Positions 43,766-52,559 of a stretch of 64,000 bases of DNA are shown one piece after another; positions within the stretch are counted from its first letter, which is position 1; each line of letters opens with the position of its first letter. Both the position numbers and the translations under genes were made by a program. This DNA is from Sediminibacterium ginsengisoli (GTDB taxonomy: Bacteria; Bacteroidota; Bacteroidia; Chitinophagales; Chitinophagaceae): positions 186,001 through 250,000 of the forward strand of contig NZ_FUWH01000004.1 in assembly GCF_900167075.1 (NCBI RefSeq), in the 5' to 3' direction. The notes beneath the pieces are model-generated. The model did no database searches, was not told the DNA's origin, and worked only from the letters and a program-made list of their open reading frames with translations.

Positions 43766-44973
43766 TGCATATCCGTTTTATCCAGCACTTCTTCTATAGA
43801 TCTGTGGATTACGGAACAAATTTCAGCAAACGCTTCAGAAGTGATAATAAGCGGCGGCGCGATCCTCAGCCTGTCGGGCGCAAAAAGGAACCAGTCTGTA
43901 ACCAGGCCATTCTGTACACAACGATGAACAATGGCCTGGTTCAGTTCGGGTGTTGCGAACTGCAGCGACATCCACAAACCTTTGCTCCTGATCTCCCTGA
44001 TAGCCGGATGCGCGATCGAATTTAACAGCAATTGCTGTTTTTCCTTTATATCACCGATCATATTACTTTCCAGCAGCACTTTAAAAGCAGCCATCCCTGC
44101 GGCACAGCAAACGGGATGGCCGCCGAATGTGGTGATATGACCGAGAACGGGTTCACTGGTGAGCTGGTTCATCAATGCATGATCTGCAATAAAAGCGCCT
44201 AAAGGCATACCGCCACCAAGCGCTTTGCCAAGCAGCAAAATATCCGGCACCACATCATATTGTTCAAAAGCCCAGAGCGACCCTGTTCTGCCAAAGCCCG
44301 CCTGGATCTCATCGAAGATCAGCAAAGCACCTTTTTCAGTACATTTTTTCCGCACGGCTTCCAGCCATTTTGCCTCGGGTGCCAGAATGCCGCTTTCTGC
44401 CTGCACCGGCTCCATCAATACACAGGCTGTTGTTTCATCGATCGCGTCCAATACTTCATCGCTGTTATAATCATAATGACCAATACCCGGCAGCAGCGGC
44501 CGAAAAGCATTACGCCAGTATTCGCCGCCCATTACGCTCAGCGCACCCTGCGTGCTTCCATGATAGGCATTGTTGAAAGCGATCATATTAGTGCGGCCAG
44601 TTACTCTTTTGGCGAGTTTCATCGCCCCTTCCGTTGCTTCGGCTCCGCTGTTGGTAAAGTATACACAATTGAGCGATGAGGGAAGATGATCCGTCAGCAG
44701 TTTTGCATAGCGTACCTGCGGCGACTGAACAAATTCTCCGTAAACGATTACGTGCATGTATGCTTCAGTCTGCTCCTGTACTGCTTTGATCACTGCCGGA
44801 TGGCTGTGGCCGATGTTGCAGACACTGAAACCCGAGATCAGGTCTACATACTGTTTACCGTTCACATCCCAGAGATGTATGCCTTCCGCCCGGGCCATTT
44901 CAATGCCAATGGGTGCGGGAGAGGTTTGTGCCACATGACTGAGAAAAAGCTGCCTGTTAGAAATTCCGCTCAT
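43759..44973 (-). CDS. Class III PLP aminotransferase
   Basis: ATG 44973 (MSGISNRQLFLSHVAQTSP) is the clean start; the longer frame overlaps the gene upstream. 404 residues. PLP motifs: 'YFTNSGAEATEGAMKLAKR', 'FDEIQAGFGRTGSLWAFEQY', 'LLGKALGGGMPLGAF' (Lys). It resembles ornithine/acetylornithine and 4-aminobutyrate aminotransferases; the acceptor cannot be told from sequence. Confidence 0.88.
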   Translation of the reverse strand: MSGISNRQLFLSHVAQTSPAPIGIEMARAEGIHLWDVNGKQYVDLISGFSVCNIGHSHPAVIKAVQEQTEAYMHVIVYGEFVQSPQVRYAKLLTDHLPSSLNCVYFTNSGAEATEGAMKLAKRVTGRTNMIAFNNAYHGSTQGALSVMGGEYWRNAFRPLLPGIGHYDYNSDEVLDAIDETTACVLMEPVQAESGILAPEAKWLEAVRKKCTEKGALLIFDEIQAGFGRTGSLWAFEQYDVVPDILLLGKALGGGMPLGAFIADHALMNQLTSEPVLGHITTFGGHPVCCAAGMAAFKVLLESNMIGDIKEKQQLLLNSIAHPAIREIRSKGLWMSLQFATPELNQAIVHRCVQNGLVTDWFLFAPDRLRIAPPLIITSEAFAEICSVIHRSIEEVLDKTDMHQ

Positions 44974-45031
44974 TTTTATTAGCTTTCCTGACCCTAAAAT
45001 TAGAACTTTGATCACTGAAATGTAATACTTT

Positions 45032-45574
45032 ATGGCAACCATCCTATCAGTTCTCGGCAAAGCACCTCAATTCGGAGAAAACTGTTTCATTGCACCCAAC
45101 GCTACCATTGTAGGCGATGTGGTGATGGGCGCCGAATGCAGTATCTGGTTCAATGCAGTTGTAAGAGGTGATGTGCATTATATCAAAATGGGTGACAAGG
45201 TAAATGTGCAGGATGGCGCCGTGATCCATTGCACGTACCAGAAAAACCCTACCATTATCGGTAATAATGTGTCGATCGGGCATAATGCGCTGGTGCATGG
45301 TTGTACCGTTCATGATAACGTACTCATCGGGATGGGTTCGATCGTGATGGACAGGTGCGAGATTCACAGCAATGCCATCATCGCCGCAGGAGCCGTTGTA
45401 CTGGAAGGTACTGTGGTAGAAGCCGGAACCATTTATGCGGGCGTGCCTGCCAAAAAAGTGAAAGATGTTTCACCGGAACTGATCAGCGGTGAGATAGATC
45501 GTATTGCCAATAATTATGTGAAATATGCGTCCTGGTTCGAAGATTATAATGAAGCAGGTAAACAGGGATCATAA
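45032..45574 (+). CDS. Gamma-class carbonic-anhydrase-like hexapeptide protein
   Basis: 180 residues of left-handed beta-helix: 'AECSIWFNAVVRGDVHYIKMGD', 'GNNVSIGHNALVHGCTVHDN', 'VLIGMGSIVMDRCEI'. The His ligands of gamma-CA are present (HYI, HN, HG). Activity in such stand-alone proteins varies (YrdA/PaaY-like), so catalysis is unproven. Cytoplasmic trimer expected. Confidence 0.87.
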   Translation: MATILSVLGKAPQFGENCFIAPNATIVGDVVMGAECSIWFNAVVRGDVHYIKMGDKVNVQDGAVIHCTYQKNPTIIGNNVSIGHNALVHGCTVHDNVLIGMGSIVMDRCEIHSNAIIAAGAVVLEGTVVEAGTIYAGVPAKKVKDVSPELISGEIDRIANNYVKYASWFEDYNEAGKQGS

Positions 45575-46501
45575 TCAGTATTCCTTATCGTTCATCGTAT
45601 CGAGAATACCGAGATAGCTGACATACCGGTCTTCCGACACAATTCCTTCTGCAACGCCTTTCTTCACCGCGCAGCCTGGCTCTTCAATATGCATGCAGTT
45701 GTTGAACTGGCACCCGTTGAGCAAAGCTCTCATTTCCGGATAATAGTGCGACAATTCCTGTTTGGTGATATCAACCAGTCCGAACTCACGCACACCAGGA
45801 GTATCAATGATCTGGCCGCCTCCGTCCAGGTCGAACATTTCTGCAAAAGTGGTGGTATGCATGCCTTTACCGCTCCAGCCGCTTACTTCCTGTGTACGCA
45901 GGTTAAACTGCGGAAAAACGGCATTGATAAATGTTGATTTACCCACACCGCTATGCCCGCTGAGCAAAGTGATTTTGTCTTTCAGCAATGCCTTGATCTC
46001 ATCCAGCCCGGTTCCTTCCTGCACGCTGGCAAGGATCACTTTATAGCCGATGGCTTCATAGATCCCGCGCAGGTGTTCAAAACGTTCCAGCTCTTTTTTC
46101 CGGTAGATATCTGCTTTATTGAATACGATAATGGCGGGAATGTGGTAGGCTTCGCAGGAAATCAGGAACCTGTCCATAAAACCCTGCGAAGTCTTCGGAT
46201 CTTTCAAAGTGGCAACGAGTATACTCTGATCGAGATTGGATGCAACAATATGATGCTGCCTTTTATTATGCGGCGATACACGTGCCACGTAATTGCGGCG
46301 GTCATAAATATGCGTGATGATGGCGGATTCTTCCTGAACGGCTTCAATATCCATATCCACTTCATCGCCCACGGCAATAGGGTTGGTGGAAGTGATCCCC
46401 TCCAGCTTGAAAATGCCTTTGATCCGCGCATTATAGGTAACTCCATCCTCCGCTTTGGCTATATACCAGCTACCTGTAGACTTATAGATACGTGCTTTCA
46501 T
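45575..46501 (-). CDS. rsgA: Ribosome small-subunit-dependent GTPase A
   Basis: 308 residues. N-terminal OB domain, then a circularly permuted GTPase: 'VFNKADI' (G4) before the P-loop 'LSGHSGVGKSTFINAV' (G1) and 'IDTPGVREFGL' (G3); C-terminal zinc motif in 'CQFNNCMHIEEPGCAV'. Assists maturation of the 30S decoding centre. Divergent from ubiE with only 31 bases between start codons. Confidence 0.96.
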   Translation of the reverse strand: MKARIYKSTGSWYIAKAEDGVTYNARIKGIFKLEGITSTNPIAVGDEVDMDIEAVQEESAIITHIYDRRNYVARVSPHNKRQHHIVASNLDQSILVATLKDPKTSQGFMDRFLISCEAYHIPAIIVFNKADIYRKKELERFEHLRGIYEAIGYKVILASVQEGTGLDEIKALLKDKITLLSGHSGVGKSTFINAVFPQFNLRTQEVSGWSGKGMHTTTFAEMFDLDGGGQIIDTPGVREFGLVDITKQELSHYYPEMRALLNGCQFNNCMHIEEPGCAVKKGVAEGIVSEDRYVSYLGILDTMNDKEY

Positions 46502-46520
46502 GCCATACGAAGATAGTGAC

Positions 46521-46528
46521 TATCTTTG
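46521..46528 (+). promoter_or_regulatory. -7 promoter element of ubiE
   Basis: TATCTTTG followed by CGCC and the ATG at 46533. It lies inside the 31-base gap to the divergent rsgA start. Confidence 0.6.
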
Positions 46529-46532
46529 CGCC

Positions 46533-47285
46533 ATGGCGAAATTTGCACACGACAAAGTGGTCCCTTACCAGGAAAGTGAACTGGAGAAAAAGCAACAGGT
46601 GGCGGAAATGTTCAACAGCATTGCATTCCGTTACGATTTCCTGAACCGTTTCCTGAGTGTGGGGATTGATGTACGCTGGCGCAAAAAAGCCATCGCGCAG
46701 CTGGCAGCCCTTAAACCGGCGCATGTGCTGGATGTAGCTACCGGAACCGGCGATGTGGCCATCATGACATGGCAGCAGCTGAAACCGGAAAAGATCACCG
46801 GTATCGATATTTCGGCCGGCATGCTGGAGCTGGGCCGGAAAAAGATAGAGAAACTGGGCCTCAGCCAGCAGATCATACTGCAGCAGGGCGACAGTGAAAT
46901 AATCCATTTCCCCGACAACCATTTCGACGCAGTAACCGTAGCATTCGGCGTGCGTAATTTCCAGCACCTGGAACAAGGACTTTCAGAAATGTTGCGGGTA
47001 CTGAAACCCGGTGGCCGGCTGGTAGTGCTCGAATTTTCCAAACCCACCAATTTCCTGTTCAAGGGGCTGTATAATTTTTATATGAATGTGGTAACGCCGG
47101 CCTTCGGCAGACTGTTCTCCAAAAACAGGGAAGCATACAGTTACCTGAATGAAAGTGTGAAAGCATTCTCCGAAGGGCAGGCATTTCTCGCTATCATGCA
47201 GCACACCGGCTTCAGCAATATTTACCTGAAAAGACTCACCATGGGCATTTGTACGATTTATGTGGGTGAAAAATCAGGCAAATAG
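46533..47285 (+). CDS. ubiE: Demethylmenaquinone methyltransferase
   Basis: ATG 46533 (MAKFAHDKVVPYQESELEK) lies 4 bases after a -7 element, so the longer frame from 46500 is rejected. 250 residues. 'AHVLDVATGTGDVAIM', 'ITGIDISAGMLELGRKKI' and 'VTVAFGVRNFQHLEQGLSEMLRVLKPGG' are the SAM motifs. Final step of menaquinone synthesis. Gene order with porT behind it is typical of gliding and T9SS Bacteroidota. Confidence 0.95.
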   Translation: MAKFAHDKVVPYQESELEKKQQVAEMFNSIAFRYDFLNRFLSVGIDVRWRKKAIAQLAALKPAHVLDVATGTGDVAIMTWQQLKPEKITGIDISAGMLELGRKKIEKLGLSQQIILQQGDSEIIHFPDNHFDAVTVAFGVRNFQHLEQGLSEMLRVLKPGGRLVVLEFSKPTNFLFKGLYNFYMNVVTPAFGRLFSKNREAYSYLNESVKAFSEGQAFLAIMQHTGFSNIYLKRLTMGICTIYVGEKSGK

Positions 47286-47469
47286 CCGGAATGTTCCTAA
47301 ATCCTGTTAAAATCAGGGTTAAAAAGCCGGAACTGGCAAATGCATATTATATTGCGTCATATTTAATACATCCCAACCCACTGAATGATCGAATCTCTAC
47401 TCATTGTTTTTATTGACTAGACAGACAACCAAAGATCATTTTACATTGACCAATCCGAGATATTCCATA

Positions 47470-48177
47470 TTGTTGAAGCAGCTGGTATTTGTAACGGCAT
47501 TGCTGGTTTTTGTTAAAGCAGCCAGGGCGCAGAAAGAAATTTACCGCATGAACCACGATAACCTGCCCTATTATTTCGGGTTAACGCTGGGTTATAATAC
47601 CTCTTATTTACAGGTCAGTAAATCACCCAAATTTCTCCAGAGCGACAGTATCATGAGCGCCGAACCCGTGAGCAGCGGCGGCATTGCCATGGGCCTGCTG
47701 GCCACATTAAGGCTGAACGATCATTTCCAGTTCAGGGCCAACCCGCAGCTGGTGATCGGCGGCTCGAAATATATTGCATATACACTTGGCAGTTCCAAGC
47801 CCGGTGAAGCGCTGTACCAGAAACAGGTACTGCCGGCCACATTGGTGAGCTTTCCCTTCCAGTTCAAGTTCAACTCCGACCGGATCGGTAATTTCAGGAC
47901 TTACCTGATGGCAGGTATGAAATTCGACATGGACCTTTCCAGCAATTCGGCCGCACGGAATGCAGATGATATCCTGAAACTCAAACGTTACGACCTGGGT
48001 TATGAAGCGGGCATCGGCTTCAATTTCTTCCTTCCATTCGTAACTGTTTCGCCGGAGATCAAGATCAGTAACGGTATTACCAATATCCACCAGCTCGACC
48101 CGTCGCTGAAATACTCCAATATCTTCGACAAGATCCAGTCGCGCATGATCGTTTTCTCCATCCACCTGGAAGATTAG
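47470..48177 (+). CDS. porT: PorT-like outer-membrane beta-barrel protein
   Basis: The start is ambiguous: no ATG lies near the hydrophobic signal, and TTG 47470 or 47473 gives the signal peptide (MLKQLVFVTALLVFVKAARA). The frame is open from TTG 47404. About 236 residues with alternating beta strands ('YYFGLTLGYNTSYLQVS', 'LATLRLNDHFQFRANPQL', 'RYDLGYEAGIGFNFFLPF'). Position directly after ubiE matches porT, a type IX secretion component. No other T9SS core gene adjoins. Confidence 0.82.
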   Translation: MLKQLVFVTALLVFVKAARAQKEIYRMNHDNLPYYFGLTLGYNTSYLQVSKSPKFLQSDSIMSAEPVSSGGIAMGLLATLRLNDHFQFRANPQLVIGGSKYIAYTLGSSKPGEALYQKQVLPATLVSFPFQFKFNSDRIGNFRTYLMAGMKFDMDLSSNSAARNADDILKLKRYDLGYEAGIGFNFFLPFVTVSPEIKISNGITNIHQLDPSLKYSNIFDKIQSRMIVFSIHLED

Positions 48178-48236
48178 TATTGTCTGGCTGAGAGTCGTGC
48201 GTATTCGATAAATTGCAGGCTCAATTCAGCACAGTT

Positions 48237-49592
48237 ATGTCAGACAACCAGCACCAGCGTTATATCATCAAAAATGCCTGTATCGTAAATGAAGACAAAC
48301 AGGTACACGGCGACGTATTGATCGAAGAAGGCCGTATTGCCCGCATTGGCGGATCCATAGATACAAAAGCAAAAGCCATAGAGATCGATGCAGAGGGCCT
48401 GCACCTCCTGCCGGGCGTAATAGACGACCAGGTGCATTTCCGCGAGCCCGGACTCACGCACAAGGCCAATATCTATACCGAAGCAAGAGCAGCAGTAGCG
48501 GGTGGCGTAACCAGCTTTATGGAAATGCCGAATACCAATCCGCCGGCATTTACACATGAATTGCTCGAACAGAAATACGAGATCGCAGCCAATACAGCCC
48601 TGGCGAATTATTCATTTTACATGGGCACATCCAACGATAATCTGGACGAAGTACTGAGAACGAACGACAGGAAACAGGATATCTGCGGCGTGAAGATCTT
48701 CATGGGATCATCCACCGGGAACCTGCTGGTAGACAATCCGCTGCTGCTGGATAAGGTCTTCGCAGGCAGCGAACTCCTTATTGCCACGCATTGCGAAGAG
48801 GAAAGTATGATCAAAGCGAACCTTGCAGCGCTTAAACAACAAAAGGGCAAACTCGAACCATCCGATCACCCGGTCATCAGAAACGAAGAAGAGTGTTTTG
48901 AATCCTCCTTCAAAGCCATCCAGTACGCCAAAAAATACAACAGCCGTTTGCATATCCTGCATATCTCCACGGCAAAGGAATTGCAGTTGTTCAGCAATAT
49001 GCTGCCGCTGGGTGACAAACGTATTACCAACGAAGTATGCGTGCACCACTTGCATTTCAGCAGCGAAGATTATGGCAGGCTCGGCAACCAGATCAAATGC
49101 AACCCGGCCATCAAAGCTCCTTATAACCGCGAAGCATTATGGGAAGCATTGCTCGACGACAGGCTCGATGTGATAGCCACCGATCATGCGCCGCATACCT
49201 GGGAAGAAAAACAGGAAGATTATGAACATGCGCATGCAGGGCTTCCGTTAGTGCAGCATTCACTCGGGCTGATGCTGCATTATGTACAGCAGGGCCGCAT
49301 CAGCATAGAAAAAGTGGTGAACAAGATGAGCCATGCCGTGGCCACCTGTTTCGAGATCAAAGACAGGGGCTTTATCCGTGAAGGATACCATGCAGACCTG
49401 GTGCTGGTAAACATGAACCGGCCCTGGACCATCAGCAAGGAAAATATCTATTACAAATGCGGCTGGAGCCCGCTGGAAGGCTTTACCATGCCGGCAACCG
49501 TAACCAATACTTTTGTAAGTGGTCATATGGTTTATGGAAATGGGGTGTTCGATGAATCTAAGCAGGGAATGCGGCTGCGTTTTAACAGATAA
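48237..49592 (+). CDS. pyrC: Dihydroorotase
   Basis: ATG 48237 (MSDNQHQRYIIKNACIVNE). 451 residues. Metal site: 'LLPGVIDDQVHFREPGLTHKANIY' (HxH variant with the 'DDQVHFREPG' family motif), carboxylated Lys in 'ICGVKIFMGSST', then His in 'IATHCEEESM' and 'LHILHIST', and Asp in 'VIATDHAPHTWEEK'. It cyclises carbamoyl aspartate in pyrimidine synthesis. Single gene. Confidence 0.94.
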   Translation: MSDNQHQRYIIKNACIVNEDKQVHGDVLIEEGRIARIGGSIDTKAKAIEIDAEGLHLLPGVIDDQVHFREPGLTHKANIYTEARAAVAGGVTSFMEMPNTNPPAFTHELLEQKYEIAANTALANYSFYMGTSNDNLDEVLRTNDRKQDICGVKIFMGSSTGNLLVDNPLLLDKVFAGSELLIATHCEEESMIKANLAALKQQKGKLEPSDHPVIRNEEECFESSFKAIQYAKKYNSRLHILHISTAKELQLFSNMLPLGDKRITNEVCVHHLHFSSEDYGRLGNQIKCNPAIKAPYNREALWEALLDDRLDVIATDHAPHTWEEKQEDYEHAHAGLPLVQHSLGLMLHYVQQGRISIEKVVNKMSHAVATCFEIKDRGFIREGYHADLVLVNMNRPWTISKENIYYKCGWSPLEGFTMPATVTNTFVSGHMVYGNGVFDESKQGMRLRFNR

Positions 49593-49651
49593 ACAGTAGC
49601 TTAGTATTCACCAGGACCATTATAACGGGCTGGTGTAAAACACGATACGGC

Positions 49652-50965
49652 ATGCAGGCGGACAAAACAACACTCAACGACCTATCCATATTCCAGAGCG
49701 AAGAAGAGCTATCTGTCTTCCATCACCTCAACCATACCCAGACCAATGGCGGGCGCGAATACCTGCGTTACCTGCTGGGCAGGCCATTGAGCAGCGTGAG
49801 CGCTATACAGGATACGCAGCATAGCATCCGCCAGCTGATCGCTGTAATTGATCAATGGCCGGTAACCGTCACCAACGGTACCATGATGGTGATAGACAAG
49901 TTCTACGAAAGCCAGATCAACACTTACCCATCGCACCCGAATGCATTTAACAGTGCAGTCTATAAGCTGCTGAACGGTCCTGATTTTTCGCTCACACGTT
50001 ATACGGTAACACATACGGTAGATTTTGTAAAAGGTATGCAGCAGGTGGTAACACTACTGCAGCAGGAGCCCGCCAGTAAGCTGATACAGGAGCAATCAAC
50101 ACGCATAGAAACCCTGCTGGCAAGACCCGTGATACAGGAAATGCTGCACAGCAAAAAAGACGAGCTTAAGCCGCAGGATATCCTGCGTTTCGGTGTTTAC
50201 CTGCGCAATCATTACAAGCAGCAGGCCATGGAGCTGATGGATATCTACAGCCGCCTCGATGCCTACCTGAGTTTGGCCATCGCCTGCAGAAAGCACCATT
50301 ATATTTTCCCGGAAATAGAACAGGCAGCACAGCCCTATGTAAATGCAACGGCATTGTACCATCCGCTGTTAACGGTGCCTGTGGCGTATGATGTAACCCT
50401 GGATCCTGCAAAGAATTTCCTTTTCCTCACAGGTGCAAATATGGCGGGAAAAAGCACGTTCATCAAAGCCGTTGGACTTGGTGTTTACCTCGCACACATT
50501 GGCATGGCCGTGCCGGCCACAAGTATGCGCCTGAGTCTTTTCGATGGCCTGTTAAGCAACATACAGGTGGTAGACAATATCGTAAAAGGTGAAAGTTATT
50601 TTTTCAACGAAGTGCAACGCATCCGCAGCACCATTGAAAAGATCAGCGACGGCCGCAACTGGCTGATCCTGATAGACGAACTCTTCAAAGGCACCAATGT
50701 ACAGGATGCCATGAAGTGCAGTACCGTGGTAATTGAAGGCCTGCACAAAATGAAGAACGCACTCTTTGTACTCTCCACCCACTTATACGAAATCGGTGAA
50801 GGCCTGCGCCAGTACCCCAATATCTCCTTCCGTTATTTTGAAACCAGTGTGGCGGAAGACCAGCTGGTGTTCAGTTATCAATTGAAAGAAGGGATCAGCA
50901 ATGACCGGCTTGGCTATTTGATTTTGAAGCGAGAAGGTGTGGTGGATATGCTGGAGAAATTATAA
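49652..50965 (+). CDS. MutS-family ATPase lacking the mismatch-binding domain
   Basis: 437 residues. No MutS domain I; a helical lever-like N-terminal part (residues about 20-250) precedes the ATPase with Walker A 'FLTGANMAGKSTFIKAVGLG', 'SYFFNEVQRI' and Walker B 'WLILIDELFKGTNVQDA', followed by 'VLSTHLYE'. Similar short MutS-like proteins occur widely in Bacteroidota; function unknown (not MutS2: no Smr domain). A palindrome follows the stop by 4 bases. Confidence 0.88.
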   Translation: MQADKTTLNDLSIFQSEEELSVFHHLNHTQTNGGREYLRYLLGRPLSSVSAIQDTQHSIRQLIAVIDQWPVTVTNGTMMVIDKFYESQINTYPSHPNAFNSAVYKLLNGPDFSLTRYTVTHTVDFVKGMQQVVTLLQQEPASKLIQEQSTRIETLLARPVIQEMLHSKKDELKPQDILRFGVYLRNHYKQQAMELMDIYSRLDAYLSLAIACRKHHYIFPEIEQAAQPYVNATALYHPLLTVPVAYDVTLDPAKNFLFLTGANMAGKSTFIKAVGLGVYLAHIGMAVPATSMRLSLFDGLLSNIQVVDNIVKGESYFFNEVQRIRSTIEKISDGRNWLILIDELFKGTNVQDAMKCSTVVIEGLHKMKNALFVLSTHLYEIGEGLRQYPNISFRYFETSVAEDQLVFSYQLKEGISNDRLGYLILKREGVVDMLEKL

Positions 50966-50969
50966 CCTT

Positions 50970-51003
50970 AACTTTTGGAAAGTTCCGGAACTTTCCAAAA
51001 GTT
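50970..51003. repeat. 34-base perfect palindrome, copy 2 (core CCGG)
   Basis: Arms identical to the copy at 4295 (AACTTTTGGAAAGTT and its reverse complement), but with a CCGG core in place of TTAA, still self-complementary. Placed 4 bases after the MutS-like stop. Confidence 0.95.
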
Positions 51004-51119
51004 CGTCTCTTGCATTTTTCAAAGATGTTTATCAATTCCAACTTTCAGGCAGGTTCCGGCATCTGTCGCTCAGGCCGCTGGACTTCAGTTTTGCGCCGCC
51101 GCTCCTTTAACTCCTATCG

Positions 51120-51136
51120 GAATGCGCTGCGCATTC
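51120..51136. repeat. 17-base hairpin GAATGCGC-T-GCGCATTC
   Basis: Perfect 8-bp arms with a single-base centre; part of the 336-base unit bounded by the 34-base palindromes. A 12-base palindrome AGAGGCGCCTCT lies 28 bases further on. Confidence 0.7.
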
Positions 51137-51271
51137 ATCTCAATTACCTACGTACCGAACCCAAAGAGGCGCCTCTGCAAAGGCTGGTAGATTTATTAAA
51201 TTCATCCGACCAGCGGGGCGCCTGACCAATATCCACCTTCTTATACAGATACAAAATCATTATACAAGCTT

Positions 51272-51305
51272 AACTTTTGGAAAGTTCCGGAACTTTCCAA
51301 AAGTT
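51272..51305. repeat. 34-base perfect palindrome, copy 3 (core CCGG)
   Basis: Identical in all 34 bases to copy 2. With copy 2 it brackets a 336-base unit (50970-51305). It lies 115 bases upstream of the comM start. Confidence 0.95.
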
Positions 51306-51419
51306 GCCGTGCGATTAAGTACAAATACCCTTTTTAATTTTTTGCTATTTCCCGGATGTATTTTCGCTCTGCATGTGGCCTGTTATGCAATAAAGTGCCG
51401 CAGAATTTATACAGAGATT

Positions 51420-52559
51420 ATGCTTGTAAAAACTTTTGGCAGCGCTGTCTATGGCGTGGAAGCCATCACTATTACGGTTGAAGTGAATGTGAGTGCGGGT
51501 CAGCATTATACCATTGTTGGCCTGCCTGATAATGCTGTCCGGGAGAGCCTGCAGCGAACAGAGAGTGCGATTAAATCGAACGGGTTCCATATGCCGCGCA
51601 CGAAGCTGGTAGTGAACCTTGCGCCGGCCGATATCAAAAAGACCGGCTCGGCATTTGACCTTCCCATCGCCATGGGTATTCTTGGCGCCAGTGAACAACT
51701 TGACAATCCTGATTCGCTGAAGGACTATGTGATCATGGGCGAACTGAGCCTGGATGGAATTGTCAAACCTATCAAGGGCGCATTACCGATTGCTATCCAG
51801 GCCAGGAAAGAAGGTTTTAAGGGATTGATCCTGCCGAAAGCAAATGCAAGAGAAGCTGCGATTGTAAACAACCTGGCAGTGTATGGTGTGGAGCATATTT
51901 CTGAACTGATCGGGTTCTTTGCTGATGAAAAATCACTTAGTCCAGTTACAGTTAATACACGTGATGAATTCTTCAGCAGTCAGTATGAATTCGATGTTGA
52001 CTTTAACGATGTAAAAGGGCAGGAAAATATCAAACGCGCTCTGGAGATTGCAGCAGCAGGAGGTCACAATGTGATATTAATTGGTCCGCCGGGTGCCGGA
52101 AAAACCATGTTGGCCAAGCGGTTACCAACCATACTGCCGCCACTGAGTTTACATGAAGCGCTTGAAACCACTAAAATACACAGCGTTGCCGGCAAACTGC
52201 CGGAGAACAGTGCGCTGATCAGCAAAAGACCTTTTCGCGCTCCGCACCATACCATCAGCGATGTGGCATTGGTTGGCGGCGGCGGAACACCGCAACCCGG
52301 CGAGATCTCGCTTGCGCATCATGGCGTATTGTTCCTCGATGAATTACCGGAATTTAAAAGGACTGTTCTCGAAGTGATGCGTCAGCCCATTGAAGAAAGG
52401 AAGGTCACGATTTCAAGAGCGCGTATGTCACTCGAATTTCCCGCCAGCTTTATGCTGGTGGCTTCCATGAACCCATGTGGTTGCGTAGATAATTTCCGGG
52501 ATTTCCTAAAGGGGCGGGGGCATAGTCGAACGCAATCTCAACGGTATCTGTACCAATAA
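51420..52559 (+). pseudogene. comM: comM (yifB) 5' part, interrupted by the integrated element
   Basis: ATG 51420 ([20 protein letters not shown]). The first about 350 residues are normal ComM/YifB: N-terminal ChlI-like domain, then AAA domain with Walker A '[15 protein letters not shown]', Walker B '[11 protein letters not shown]' and '[16 protein letters not shown]'. After 'LVASMNPCG' the reading frame enters foreign DNA (about 52,480) and ends 25 residues later at 52559. Family length is about 500, so roughly the last 150 residues, including the sensor and winged parts, are lost. ComM is a hexameric helicase that drives branch migration during natural transformation. The 3' part should lie beyond the right end of the element. 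Confidence 0.92.

Larger units (their letters stand above)
50966..51419. other. 454-base region between the MutS-like gene and comM
   Basis: No convincing gene. It contains two identical 34-base palindromes (50970-51003 and 51272-51305) bracketing 268 bases with a further perfect 17-base hairpin (51120-51136) and a 12-base palindrome (51165-51176). A 71-residue ORF at 51010-51225 is open but has no recognisable domain or start signals. Confidence 0.7.

Noticed and set aside
47404..47469. N-terminal extension of PorT
   Set aside because: The extension would precede the signal peptide, so the TTG near 47,470 is favoured.
51010..51225. 71-residue ORF between the palindromes
   Set aside because: No recognisable domain, no promoter or RBS, and the DNA contains palindromes; kept only as a note in the region entry.
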